Shown here: positions 7,428 through 16,020 of the stretch, piece after piece | How the letters are laid out: every line of letters starts with the position of its first letter | Numbering within the stretch: position 1 is the stretch's first letter | DNA from: Myxococcales bacterium | GTDB lineage: Bacteria > Myxococcota_A > Polyangia > Polyangiales > Polyangiaceae | Assembly (NCBI GenBank): GCA_025359105.1 | Contig: JANYHK010000010.1 | Location: 1 to 64,000 of the forward strand | DNA: 64,000 bases | Reading direction: 5' to 3' | Position numbers and translations under genes: made by a program | Notes under the pieces: generated by a model | Told to the model about the DNA's origin: nothing | The model's database searches: none | The model's input: the letters and a program-made list of their open reading frames with translations, nothing else

Positions 7428-8747
7428 TTACGCTACGGCGACGTCGACCTCGAGCGTGTGGATCGCGAGCCCCGTCAGGACCTTCGGAAAAAAGAACGTG
7501 CTCTTCTGCGGCATCACCTCGCCGGCTTCGGCGACGGTGCGCACATCGGCTACGGGTGTGGCATTCATGAGCGCGAGGAGCTGCCCCTTGCCCGAGCGGA
7601 GATCCGCAAGCGCTGCGCGCGCGTCTTGCGGGTACCAGAGGTTCGTCTTGGCAGCCTGGGCCTCCGGCGTGATGCCGAGGATGTGCTCGAGGACGCCAGC
7701 GTGGAGGAGCCCGACGTCGGTGCGCTGAAGCGTCGGGTGGAGCTTGCCGACGGTCGGGTGCGCGGAGAGATCGACGCCGGGCTTCAGGCAGAGGCGCGCG
7801 GCGCGTCCATCGGGCGAAGCCATGACGAACGCTGGCCGCGCGGTCGCTTCGTGCAGCCACGCGAGGAGAACGTCGGCGCTCGCCCCGCCGTCCTTGACCG
7901 TCACGTCGAAGAGCACCTTCGCCCGCGCGGTGAGCTGGTCGAAGGACGCGGAGGGCAGCGAGTGGACGTGGCGATGCGTCGGGAAGACGACGAGGTTCGG
8001 ATCGTCGCCGTTCGCCAAGAACACCATGAAATAGCGGTGCCGCCCGCGCGGGTGGGCGCCCGCGCCGGCCGTGGCGGTCTGCTCCTCGGAGTAGCGGAGC
8101 GCCGTCTCGTAGCGGTGGTGGCCGTCGGCGATGAGGAGCTGTGACGCGGCGACGCCACTCACGATCGCGTCGACAGCGGCCCGGTCCGAGATCTTGGCGA
8201 GCGCGTGGTGGACGCCGTCGCCGGAGTCGAGCTCGGCGAGGAGGCTCGCCTCGTCGAGCGCGGCGTCCAGCTTGTTGCCCGGGTCGCGGTAGAGCATGAA
8301 GCCCGGGCTCAGGTTGGTCTTCGTCGCACGGAAGAGCTTGAGACGATCTTCTTTGGGGCCGCTCAGCGTGCGCTCGTGCGGGAGGACGATGCGCTCGGAG
8401 AACGGCACGAGGCGAACGAGGCCGAGGAACCCACGACGCCTGAGGCGCGCACCGCCACCCGGCGGGGCGAAGGACTGGTCGTAGCGGTAAAACCCGGGCT
8501 CGGTGTCGCGGACGAGGACCTTCTCGCGAAGCCACGACTCGAAGAGCGCGGCGGCGTTGGCGTACTTCGCGTCTCCCTCCCCTTCCGGGAGGATGAGCTT
8601 CACGACGTTGTGCGGATCCTTCGCGGCGAGCGCGGCGCGCTGCGTCGCGTCGATGACGTCGTAGGGCGGGGCGACGACGCTCGCGAGGCCGTTCGGAGGA
8701 CGGGATGCGTCGTAGCGGAGCGGGGTGAGCGGGGCGATTTCGGCCAT
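7428..8747 (-). CDS. DUF1015 family protein
   Basis: The 439-residue protein matches DUF1015, a widespread, uncharacterised family of about 400-450 residues. The N-terminal motif RPPNGLASVVAPPYDVID, the HNVVKLILPEGE segment and the central GHHRYETALRY motif are typical. The family is sometimes annotated as a putative HTH or SpoOJ/ParA/ParB-related protein on weak grounds; I do not adopt that. The ATG at 8747 (MAEIAPLTPLRYD) matches the usual start. An upstream start at 8789 would add 14 residues reaching towards the hexamer array. The gene lies between lon and a secreted peptidase-like gene on the same strand. Confidence 0.9.
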   Translation of the reverse strand: MAEIAPLTPLRYDASRPPNGLASVVAPPYDVIDATQRAALAAKDPHNVVKLILPEGEGDAKYANAAALFESWLREKVLVRDTEPGFYRYDQSFAPPGGGARLRRRGFLGLVRLVPFSERIVLPHERTLSGPKEDRLKLFRATKTNLSPGFMLYRDPGNKLDAALDEASLLAELDSGDGVHHALAKISDRAAVDAIVSGVAASQLLIADGHHRYETALRYSEEQTATAGAGAHPRGRHRYFMVFLANGDDPNLVVFPTHRHVHSLPSASFDQLTARAKVLFDVTVKDGGASADVLLAWLHEATARPAFVMASPDGRAARLCLKPGVDLSAHPTVGKLHPTLQRTDVGLLHAGVLEHILGITPEAQAAKTNLWYPQDARAALADLRSGKGQLLALMNATPVADVRTVAEAGEVMPQKSTFFFPKVLTGLAIHTLEVDVAVA

Positions 8748-8804
8748 GGGCGTGGCGTCGAGAGTCGTGAGAAGGACCACGGGCGTCAAGGGCGAACGAC
8801 CGGA

Positions 8805-8888
8805 GTCGGAGTCGGAGTCGGAGTCGGAGTCGGAGTCGGAGTCGGAGTCGGAGTCGGAGTCGGAGTCGGAGTCGGAGTCGGGGTCGGG
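8805..8888 (+). repeat. Hexanucleotide array, 14 x GTCGGA/G
   Basis: Twelve identical GTCGGA units are followed by two GTCGGG units, the purest array in the window. It is followed by a 20-base degenerate duplication (GGTCGAGGGCGGCGGC twice). It lies between the start of the DUF1015 gene and the stop codon of the M23-like gene. It is the inverse of the NCCGAC array at 12411-12488. Confidence 0.96.
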
Positions 8889-8963
8889 GTCGAGGGCGGC
8901 GGCGGGGTCGAGGGCGGCGGCTGGGTCGGGACCCGTCGAGCCGCCGCCGTCGTCGCGGCGCGT

Positions 8964-11273
8964 CTACGGATTGAACGGAGGGACCTGGCCCGACGTCCAG
9001 ACCGCCGGCGACCAGGCGCCCATGCCCACCCAAGCGGGGGAGCCGAGGCCCGTGCTCGCGCGCGACCAGTAGTAACCGCTCGGATCGATCCCCGCCGGCG
9101 CGCGCCAGCCGTACGGATCGACGAGTCCGACGCCACCCGTCTTCACCATGCCCCAATAGAAGTCGTAGCTCGGGTCGGTCGGGTCGACGACGAACGGCAC
9201 GTGGTACCCCTGCTCCTCGATGCCGCTCCCGGGCTGGCCCACGTTGACGTTGGTGATCCGCGTGAGCCCGAAGTGCACGTGCGGCCCGCTGGCGTGGCCG
9301 GTCTGCCCGACGTAGCCGATGATCTGCCCCGGCGCGACCGTCTGCCCGCTCTCGACCAGCCGGTCGCTCGCGTGCGCGTAGTAGGCGACGAAGCTCTCCC
9401 GGTAGGTCGGATCCGTGCCGACGTCGTACTGGATCACGATCTCGTTCTGCCGCGGCGAGCCGAAGTCGGTCACCCACGTGACGTCACGCCCGCGCGAACC
9501 GCCGGGCAACACCTTGCCGTAGCCGAGCGCGAGGAGCGGCGTTCCCTCGTCGAGGATGAAGTCATAGGCGCCCTGGTTGTCGTACCAGCCGTCGTCCTTG
9601 CCTAGGTTGGTGATGTGGGTGCTCGTCCCCGTGGCGCCGTTGCCGAACTGCGAGAGGGAGATCGGGCAGGTGACCGCGCCGCACGGGGAGCTGGCCGCGT
9701 CCGCCGCGTCCGGCGCGTGATCGAAGTAGTGGCCCACCGCGTAGCCGCGGTTGCTGGCGCCCGGCTGCCAGGCGGTGTTGGGGAACGGCGAGCCGAAGAC
9801 CGGCATCGACCGCGGCGAGACGGTGATGACGCAGCGGTTCGCTGTCTTTCCGAGCAGGTTGACCGCCTGGTTCACCCCGACGGTGCCGGCCGACGTCGTG
9901 ACGATGCCACCGTCGGTGCAGCGCGCGAGGACGTCGTTGTTGCCGGTCGTCGAGTACATGCCCGCGCGGACGATCTTGGAGCCGGGTTTGGCCGACGTCA
10001 GCGTGAAGCACGGTGTGACGCCCGACGACGCGCTGAAGCCCCACGTCCCGTCCGGCGCGATCGTGTTGCAGTAGTAGCCCGTGTTCGCGGGGACGCCGTT
10101 CGGCGTGCTCAGCTGGTAGTCGGATTGCCAGAACCCCATCGTGCAGAGACCCGGCTTGATCACCGCCGCCTGCCCGCTCCCGGGGCACGTCACGAGCGCA
10201 TCTTTGAACGACGACGCGATACGCTGGTAGCAAAAATTCCCGACGTTGGTAGCGCACCAGGTGTTCGCCAGCGTCTGCTTGCACGCCGGATCGGTCGCGT
10301 CGGTCAGGCCGTTCGCGTCGTTGTCCACGCCGTCGCTGCAGTTGGCTTCCGTGAAGGTGTACTTGTAGAGGTTGAGCGTCCAGTTGCTCGTGATCGCCAT
10401 GCCGTAGAGCGCGTTTGTGCTGTCGGCGGTGATGCGAAGAAGGGGGATGCCGCCGTTCGAGAAGCCGGTCCACCAGTTCTGTCCGGTGAGCATGGTGTCG
10501 TTGTAATAGAGCGTCGAGTCTGGGTTCATCCCGAAGACGCGGCTATGCGGCGGCGACGAGACGTTCGGTGCGGGCGTGGTCAGCGTGGCCGATCCGGTGC
10601 CCGACACGCGGCTCGAGCCGAGGTTGGAGGCGAGGAGCTGCCACGTCCCGCTGGAGCCTTGCGGCGCGGTGTGCCTGCCGTCGTTCTGCGGGCTCACGTA
10701 CAGGGAGCTGCCGCCTGCGTTGTACGCGATCGCGTAGAGGTTGCCGTGGCCGGACTGGATGTCGGTCGTGCCGGCGGGGAGCGTGTTGCCGACGAGCGTG
10801 CTGCTCGTGAGCTGCCCGTTCGGCGCCGACGTGTAGCGGTAAAGGCGGTTCTGCGCGTCGACCGAGTACACTTGGTGGTGGTCGCACGCGATCTTGTCGC
10901 CGGCGACGCTGGTGGTCGACTGCTGCCAGGGGCTCGTGTCGTCGAACGTCGACTTGAACCACGTGGTCCGGGTCGTGCCGCTGCTTCGCACGGCATAGAG
11001 CCAGCCCTCGCCGCACGAGGCAATGTTCTGCGTGGTCGGGTCCATCGCCCCGAGGTTCGCCACGGTGAAATTCTGGCCCGCGACGGAGTAAGCCTCGGAC
11101 GTCGTGCCGACCGCGAGATCGGGGGACGCGGACGAGGGCGACGGGCTGTCGGCGCTCGCACAGCCGACGGGGGAAGCAGCGGAGGCCACTGCGAGGACGC
11201 CGAACGCGACGGCGCACGCCCTGCCTGGACGCCAGGGAGAGGATCGATGGGAGCGAGTGGAGTTGGTCTTCAT
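8964..11273 (-). CDS. Secreted lipoprotein-like M23 (LytM) peptidase-domain protein
   Basis: About 769 residues starting at ATG 11273. An Arg-rich N-terminus leads into a hydrophobic export signal with a Cys (SPVGCASADS) that could be a lipobox. Residues of the first half have a repetitive beta-sheet, propeller-like character with spaced LYAV/LYRY/LYAI/LYYN/LYGM motifs. Next is a Cys-containing NCSDGVDNDANGLTD segment, seen in many myxobacterial exoproteins. The C-terminal 200 residues resemble an M23 endopeptidase, with GTPLLALGYGKVLPGG and the zinc-binding GPHVHFG. The usual first zinc histidine of HxxxD is not evident: the position reads as Q in DNQGAYDF. Catalysis is therefore uncertain, and peptidoglycan or carbohydrate binding is an alternative. 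A start at 11369 is possible but adds no signal-like sequence. Confidence 0.82.
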   Translation of the reverse strand: MKTNSTRSHRSSPWRPGRACAVAFGVLAVASAASPVGCASADSPSPSSASPDLAVGTTSEAYSVAGQNFTVANLGAMDPTTQNIASCGEGWLYAVRSSGTTRTTWFKSTFDDTSPWQQSTTSVAGDKIACDHHQVYSVDAQNRLYRYTSAPNGQLTSSTLVGNTLPAGTTDIQSGHGNLYAIAYNAGGSSLYVSPQNDGRHTAPQGSSGTWQLLASNLGSSRVSGTGSATLTTPAPNVSSPPHSRVFGMNPDSTLYYNDTMLTGQNWWTGFSNGGIPLLRITADSTNALYGMAITSNWTLNLYKYTFTEANCSDGVDNDANGLTDATDPACKQTLANTWCATNVGNFCYQRIASSFKDALVTCPGSGQAAVIKPGLCTMGFWQSDYQLSTPNGVPANTGYYCNTIAPDGTWGFSASSGVTPCFTLTSAKPGSKIVRAGMYSTTGNNDVLARCTDGGIVTTSAGTVGVNQAVNLLGKTANRCVITVSPRSMPVFGSPFPNTAWQPGASNRGYAVGHYFDHAPDAADAASSPCGAVTCPISLSQFGNGATGTSTHITNLGKDDGWYDNQGAYDFILDEGTPLLALGYGKVLPGGSRGRDVTWVTDFGSPRQNEIVIQYDVGTDPTYRESFVAYYAHASDRLVESGQTVAPGQIIGYVGQTGHASGPHVHFGLTRITNVNVGQPGSGIEEQGYHVPFVVDPTDPSYDFYWGMVKTGGVGLVDPYGWRAPAGIDPSGYYWSRASTGLGSPAWVGMGAWSPAVWTSGQVPPFNP

Positions 11274-11607
11274 GCCGGCCCTTGAGCAAGGCGTGTGCCT
11301 GGTGGCCGCGTCATGAAGAGGCTCGATTTGCAGGCGATCGTTCACCCGCGTGATGTGAGGCTGCGCCACAGATCGTGCGGCGGCCCCACAGGTCGTGCGC
11401 CTTGCTACGGGCTGTTCTCATCATCATCATCGGTCACGCGTCTCGCCGTAAACGTGCAGGTGCCCGTGCCCGTGGCCGGCACATCCTCCTCAACGTTGCC
11501 AGGATTCGGGCACGGACACGGACACGTGACGTGCACGTTTACGGGCAAGAGGGATAGGGCGACCCTCGTCCGTCAGGCTCCGCTGGCCACGTGCTAAACT
11601 TCTTGCA
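11274..11607. other. Divergent intergenic region
   Basis: This 334-base gap separates the leftward peptidase-like gene from the rightward two-gene module. It carries the promoter regions of both and one copy of a palindromic element (11446-11544). I see no convincing gene in it. The short reading frames crossing the palindrome simply translate its GTGCCC-type arms. Confidence 0.7.
11446..11544. repeat. Dispersed palindromic element, copy A
   Basis: The left arm (11446-11472) begins CCGTAAACGTGCA and continues with GTGCCC hexamers. The right arm (11507-11544) ends with CGTTTACGG preceded by CACGGA hexamers, so the ends are exact inverse matches around a 34-base centre. Outside the arms, GTCACGC-TCTCG on the left and GCAAGA on the right are shared with copy B at 25494-25650, as is the central GGATTCGGGCACGG junction. 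It is therefore a defined element rather than a chance hairpin. Confidence 0.85.
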
Positions 11608-11835
11608 GTGAGTCTTCCGCCATTTGCCAAGGCCTGGTACGCGCAGACCGTGGGGGCGCAGGAGGCGCTCGCTCGCGTCCACGTGGCGGAGCTCCGCGCC
11701 CTGTCCGACGATGCAGCGTTGCTTCGGAGCGAAGTGCTCCTCTCGCTTCCCGCTGTAGTGCCCGACGCACGCAGGGCAACTTCGGGCCTCGTTCAGCAGC
11801 AGGCGCTGTTCGCCCGCGCTCGCCTGGCGCGTTGA
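11608..11835 (+). CDS. Small protein paired with nucleotidyltransferase (putative antitoxin-like partner)
   Basis: A 75-residue protein with a GTG start at 11608, ending eight bases before the next gene. It is predicted helical and slightly basic, with the conserved-looking C-terminal segment RRATSGLVQQQALFARAR. I recall such a small protein with a SGLVxQQxxF ending next to nucleotidyltransferase-like genes in other bacteria; this is from memory, not a search. The tight spacing and size suggest a two-gene module of toxin-antitoxin style, with this as the small partner. The direction of inhibition, if any, is unknown. Confidence 0.65.
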   Translation: MSLPPFAKAWYAQTVGAQEALARVHVAELRALSDDAALLRSEVLLSLPAVVPDARRATSGLVQQQALFARARLAR

Positions 11836-11842
11836 TCTGGCC

Positions 11843-12406
11843 GTGAACCCGATCTTCGAAGCTGCTCTCGAGATCCAGAAGGCGTGCCAGGAGGCTGGGT
11901 TCCGCTTCTGCTTCATCGGCGGTCTCGCCGTGCAGCGGTGGGGCGAGCCGCGAATGACCCTGGATGTCGACGTGACCCTTCTGACGGGCTTTGGTGGGGA
12001 GGCGCACTACGTCGATGCGCTGCTCGGGCGCTTTCGGCCGCGCTTGGACGACGCGCGCAGCTTCGCGCTCACCCATCGGACACTGCTACTCCTGGCGCAC
12101 AACGGCGTTCCGCTCGACGTGTCGCTCGGGGCGATGCCCTTCGAGGAGCGCGCGGTGGACCGCGCCACGGCGTTCTCGGTAGGCGGCGGCGTGTCCTTGC
12201 TCACCTGCTCGGCGGAGGATCTCGTCGTGCACAAGTCCTTCGCGGGGCGCGAGAAGGATTGGATGGACGTGCAGGCGATCGCCACGAGGGTCGGGGACCA
12301 CCTCGATGCGCGGCTCGTCTGGGAGGAGCTCACTCCGCTGTTGGAGCTCAAGGACGACGGTGCGGCCACCGCAGCGCGCCTGGCGCAGATCCTGCCCCGG
12401 CCGTAG
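11843..12406 (+). CDS. Nucleotidyltransferase-fold protein (AbiEii/DUF6036-like)
   Basis: The 187-residue protein carries the nucleotidyltransferase signature. FIGGLAVQRWGEPRMTLDVDV (residues about 24-44) holds the GG and the two metal-binding Asp residues of the DxD pair. The C-terminal half has EDLVVHKSFAGREKDWMDVQAI, found in AbiEii-type toxins and MNT-domain proteins of type IV and VII toxin-antitoxin systems. It would transfer a nucleotide to a protein or tRNA target. The GTG start at 11843 lies eight bases downstream of the small partner gene. The stop is four bases before a hexamer array. Housekeeping roles are less likely given its small size and partner. Confidence 0.82.
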   Translation: MNPIFEAALEIQKACQEAGFRFCFIGGLAVQRWGEPRMTLDVDVTLLTGFGGEAHYVDALLGRFRPRLDDARSFALTHRTLLLLAHNGVPLDVSLGAMPFEERAVDRATAFSVGGGVSLLTCSAEDLVVHKSFAGREKDWMDVQAIATRVGDHLDARLVWEELTPLLELKDDGAATAARLAQILPRP

Positions 12407-12410
12407 CGAC

Positions 12411-12488
12411 CCCGACGCCGACTCCGACCCCGACGCCGACTCCGACTCCGACTCCGACTCCGACTCCGACTCCGACTCCGACTCCGAA
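12411..12488 (+). repeat. Hexanucleotide array, 13 x NCCGAC
   Basis: Thirteen hexamers, the last eight being pure TCCGAC apart from the final TCCGAA. They lie between the convergent stop codons of the nucleotidyltransferase gene and purD. The array has inverse orientation to the one at 8805-8888. Confidence 0.95.
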
Positions 12489-12509
12489 CGCCGATTCCGA
12501 CGCCGACGC

Positions 12510-13787
12510 CTAGCCGAGCGCGCGATGCCCGATGTCCGATCGGTGATGCTCCCCATCCCACCGGATCCCCCCCACCGCCCGGTACGCCCGCGCGCGCGCC
12601 TCCGCCAGCGTCGCCGCCTGCGCCCCCACCACGAGCACCCGCCCGCCCGCGGTGACGACTCCCTCGGCCGTCGCCTTCGTCCCCGCGTGAAGCACGTACG
12701 CCCCCTCCCCCACCGCGGCGTCGAGCCCATGGATCACGTCGCCCGTGCGCGGCGTGGCGGGGTAGCCGTGCGCGGCCATCACCACGCTCAGCGCTGCGCC
12801 GGGGCGCACCTCGGCGCGCACGCCCGTCAGATCGCCGCGCGCGGCGGCGGCGAGCAGCGCGAACCAGTCGGTGTCCATCATCGGGACGAGCACGCTCGTC
12901 TCCGGATCGCCGAAGCGCACGTTGAACTCGAGCACGCGCGGCTCGCCGCGATCGATCATGAGCCCGACGAAGAGCACACCGCGAAACGGGGCGCCCTCGG
13001 CGGCCATGCCGCGGAGCGTCGGGAGGACGACCTCGCGCATCACCCTCTCCTGGATCGCCGGCGTCACGATCGGCGCCGGCGCGTACGCTCCCATGCCTCC
13101 GGTGTTCGGACCGCGGTCGCCGTCGCCGACGCGCTTGTGGTCCTGCGCCGCGGGCAGCGCGACGGCGCGCTCGCCGTCGGTGATGACGTGAAAGCTCGCT
13201 TCCTCGCCGGGGAGCAGCTCCTCGATCACGACCGTCGCGCCGGCGTCGCCGAACGCGCGCTCGCGCAGGATCGTTCGCACGGCGACGAGCGCCTCCTCGG
13301 TCGTCGACGCGACGACCACGCCCTTGCCCGCGCAAAGGCCATCCGCCTTCACGACGAGGGGCCTCGCCGCTGCGCGCACGAACGCCTCGGCGCGATCCGC
13401 GTCGTCGAAGACCTCGAAGGCGGCCGTCGCGATCTGGTGGCGCGCGAGGAAGCGCTTCATGAACGCCTTGGAGCCCTCGAGGCGCGCCGCGGCCTTCGTC
13501 GGACCAAACGCGAGGATCCCCTCCGCCGCGAGCGCGTCGACGAGGCCGAGCGTGAGCGGGAGCTCGGGGCCGACGACCACCAGGTCCACGGCCTCCGTCT
13601 TCGCGAGGGCGACGAGGCCGGCGATGTCGTCGACCCTCGCTGGCGCGTTGCCGCCCGGGCCAAATCCATGGGCCGTGCCGGCATTTCCCGGGGCGGCGAG
13701 GACGGTGGCCCCGGAGCGCGCGAGCCCGGCGGCGAGGGCGTTCTCCCGGGCCCCACTTCCTACGACAAGCACTCTACGGGCAGCCAT
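12510..13787 (-). CDS. purD: Phosphoribosylamine-glycine ligase (GAR synthetase)
   Basis: The 425-residue ATP-grasp enzyme catalyses the second step of purine synthesis, joining glycine to phosphoribosylamine. The N-terminal MAARRVLVVGSGARENALA is diagnostic. The ATP-grasp region contains PLVVKADGLCAGKGVVVA, LLPGEEASFHVITDG and the GPNTGGMGAYAPAPIVT motif. The metal-binding part VLEFNVRFGDPET follows. The length is normal for PurD. ATG 13787 fits the family start; longer frames upstream are not coding. It is divergent from the PilZ-like gene with 57 bases between, which must hold both promoters. Confidence 0.97.
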   Translation of the reverse strand: MAARRVLVVGSGARENALAAGLARSGATVLAAPGNAGTAHGFGPGGNAPARVDDIAGLVALAKTEAVDLVVVGPELPLTLGLVDALAAEGILAFGPTKAAARLEGSKAFMKRFLARHQIATAAFEVFDDADRAEAFVRAAARPLVVKADGLCAGKGVVVASTTEEALVAVRTILRERAFGDAGATVVIEELLPGEEASFHVITDGERAVALPAAQDHKRVGDGDRGPNTGGMGAYAPAPIVTPAIQERVMREVVLPTLRGMAAEGAPFRGVLFVGLMIDRGEPRVLEFNVRFGDPETSVLVPMMDTDWFALLAAAARGDLTGVRAEVRPGAALSVVMAAHGYPATPRTGDVIHGLDAAVGEGAYVLHAGTKATAEGVVTAGGRVLVVGAQAATLAEARARAYRAVGGIRWDGEHHRSDIGHRALG

Positions 13788-13844
13788 GAGGCCGTGGGCT
13801 AGCATGGCTGTTGTTCGGCCTCCAGGAAGCGGTACGCTCATGAC

Positions 13845-14810
13845 GTGGCCGACGAAGGACGACAGCCCGTCGCGATCCGTATCGCGAGGCCGTACCCCAG
13901 CGAGGAAGCCTTCCTCGAGCACGAGCTCGACACGCTCACGCGAACGAGCGTCGTGCTCCTCGGCGCGCAGTCGCGGCCGCAAGGCGTCGTCCTCCGGTTC
14001 GAGGTGACGCTCGCGTCGGGCGCGCCGCTCCTTCGCGGCGAGGGGCGCGTGGTCGGCTACAAGCCGAACGCGTACAACGACGAGCCGGGGCTCACGCTGC
14101 GCTTCACGCGACTCGACCCGCGCTCCAAGGCGCTCATCGATCGCGCGGCGGCGCTGCGTGACGCGCGCGCCCGGGGCGTCGTGAGGCCGGAGCCGCCCGC
14201 GCACGAGGCCGCGCTCGAAGTGACGCACGCGGGCCCGCCTCCGTCGATGCCCCGGCCCGCGAGCGTGCCCCCACCGATGTCGTCGGCCCCGACCGCACCG
14301 CCCCAAGGCCGCGCTCCGCCCTCGAAGCGACCCGGGTCGAGGCGTCCAGGGTCGATGCCGCCTTCGATGCCGCCGCTTCCGGGCCCGAGCCCCGCCCACG
14401 ACCCCATCCCGGTCTTCGCGGACGAAGCGCCGAGCACGACGACGGCGTACGACCGCGACATGATCGATCGCCTGCGGAGCGAGCGCCTGGAGCGCGAGGT
14501 CGCGGACATGCCGCCGCCCACGAACATCGGCGCGGCGCTCCTTTCGCCGGAAGCCTTCACTCACATCAGCGAACCGCCGGTGGCCGTGGTGGGGCCACGC
14601 TCCGCGCCCCCGCGGAGATCGGCGACCCCGCCGCCGCCTTCGGTCATCCCGTCGGGCCCGCTGGTGAAGTCGTCCTCACCGCGGCGCGCCGTCTCTGGCC
14701 CGGTGAGCCCGCCGCCCGATCGCAACGAGCTGCTCGAGCGCCTCCGCGCCCGTGGCCGCGACATGGCGCCGGTCCGCGTCCGCGCGATCCTCGACGCGAA
14801 GGCGGGTTGA
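13845..14810 (+). CDS. PilZ-like domain protein with Pro-rich linker
   Basis: The 321-residue protein starts at GTG 13845. Residues about 1-110 resemble the myxobacterial PilZ-like domain: RIARPYPSEEAFLEHE, a beta-rich VVLRFEVTLASGAPLLRGEGRVVGY and LTLRFTRLDPRSKALID. The remainder is a low-complexity Pro/Ser/Arg linker and a short charged C-terminal helix (RNELLERLRARGRDM). PilZ domains often bind c-di-GMP, but the RxxxR and D/NxSxxG motifs are not clear here, so binding is not claimed. No membrane segment is seen. It may act in motility or gliding regulation by analogy only. Confidence 0.75.
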   Translation: MADEGRQPVAIRIARPYPSEEAFLEHELDTLTRTSVVLLGAQSRPQGVVLRFEVTLASGAPLLRGEGRVVGYKPNAYNDEPGLTLRFTRLDPRSKALIDRAAALRDARARGVVRPEPPAHEAALEVTHAGPPPSMPRPASVPPPMSSAPTAPPQGRAPPSKRPGSRRPGSMPPSMPPLPGPSPAHDPIPVFADEAPSTTTAYDRDMIDRLRSERLEREVADMPPPTNIGAALLSPEAFTHISEPPVAVVGPRSAPPRRSATPPPPSVIPSGPLVKSSSPRRAVSGPVSPPPDRNELLERLRARGRDMAPVRVRAILDAKAG

Positions 14811-14825
14811 ACGCTTAAACGCCAA

Positions 14826-14852
14826 GGGCGCCTCCGTTCACCGGATGCGCCC
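14826..14852. terminator. Candidate bidirectional terminator hairpin
   Basis: GGGCGC and GCGCCC close a stem with an inner CCG/CGG pair and a TTCAC loop. It lies between the convergent stops of the PilZ-like gene and the beta-barrel-like gene. There is no long T-run, which is usual in very GC-rich genomes. Confidence 0.45.
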
Positions 14853-14875
14853 CTGCTCGTCGCTGTCGCGTTCGG

Positions 14876-15934
14876 TCAGTACCGGATGGCCAGCGTCCCG
14901 TAGACCTCCGCCGTCTGGCGGTAGGCGACGTTGAAGTGCGCGACGCCGTCACGGAGGACCGACACCGAGCCGAGCGACGGATCACCGTTCGCCGCGGCGA
15001 TCGTCACGTCGCTCTTCACACCGACGATGTTCGGCAGGACGTACCGGGCGAAGATCTCGCCGAAGTACGACTGCGTGATCGGCTGCGTCGAAAACTGGGT
15101 GTCCGCCGTCGTCCCGTACGCCTGCACCTGCGGGTTGGGATCGTTGGTCGAGTTCGGCTCGTAGTACCAGGAGTAGCCGGTGCCCACGCCCACGCCGAAC
15201 GAGAGCGGCTTGTGGAAGGGCATCGCCACTTCCACGTCGGCGCCGGCCGAGAGGCCGTACTTCGGGTTGTAGTTGCCACCCTCGGCCGTGCGGTACTTGC
15301 TGATGTAGCCGGTGCCGCTGACGCGGGCGCTGGTCGTCACGTACTCGCCGAAGAGCTTCTCGACGGCCAGCGAGACGCGGGGCGCCGTGATGAGGCCCGA
15401 CTTCTGGCTGGAGAACGACGTCGGCGCCGTGAGCTGGCCGGTCGCGAAGATCGTGAAGTCCTCGGGGAGCGGGATCCGGCGACGGTACTGGAGGACCAGG
15501 TCGTCGAAGCGGTAGCCGGTTTCGCCGCTGTCCGCGATGAAGCGCTGGTTCAGGTACGCATTGAGGCGGATGCGATCCTTGTCCGTGATGTCGTACCGGG
15601 CGTAGCCCGCGAGCACGTTCAAGTTCTTGCTGGAGTTGTTGACGTCGTTCTGGCGGATCAAGCGGTGGGTCTCCCACGTCGCTCCGACCTCCCAGACCTT
15701 CGGAGTCTGGCCGGCCTTGGCGACCAGGTCGACGTTGCGCTCCGTGGCCGTGACGCCGGTGTCACCCGAGTCACCGCCGCCGCCGCTGCTGCCGGGGCTC
15801 GCGCCGCCCTTCGACTCGGAGCTGCCCTTGCCGGACTGCGGCTGACCGCCGCCGCCCGCCGCCGACGCCGTGCCGGCAGCGAAGACCAGGGAAAGAACCC
15901 CCAAAACCCCAAGCCCTAGTGTGGAAGTACGCAT
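14876..15934 (-). CDS. Exported beta-barrel-like protein of unknown function
   Basis: The 352-residue protein has a clear signal peptide (MRTSTLGLGVLGVLSLVFAA, cleavage near ASA) and a Gly/Ser-rich linker. After about residue 60 it has many amphipathic, aromatic-rich strands: WETHRLIRQND, YARYDITDKDRIRLNAYLN, GYRFDDLVLQYRRRI and others. It ends in LAIRY, with a C-terminal Tyr as expected for an outer-membrane beta-barrel inserted by BamA. No cofactor or transport motif is visible. It is the third and last gene of a leftward cluster with two very large lipoprotein genes. A 126-base gap containing a hairpin separates it from them, so it could have its own promoter. Confidence 0.75.
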   Translation of the reverse strand: MRTSTLGLGVLGVLSLVFAAGTASAAGGGGQPQSGKGSSESKGGASPGSSGGGGDSGDTGVTATERNVDLVAKAGQTPKVWEVGATWETHRLIRQNDVNNSSKNLNVLAGYARYDITDKDRIRLNAYLNQRFIADSGETGYRFDDLVLQYRRRIPLPEDFTIFATGQLTAPTSFSSQKSGLITAPRVSLAVEKLFGEYVTTSARVSGTGYISKYRTAEGGNYNPKYGLSAGADVEVAMPFHKPLSFGVGVGTGYSWYYEPNSTNDPNPQVQAYGTTADTQFSTQPITQSYFGEIFARYVLPNIVGVKSDVTIAAANGDPSLGSVSVLRDGVAHFNVAYRQTAEVYGTLAIRY

Positions 15935-16020
15935 CGGTCGATGCTCCTACGACGAACCCGCGTGTGAAGCAAGCATCACTACGCACCAGGTTGTCCCAAA
16001 ACAGGTTTTTGTTCCCCCGG

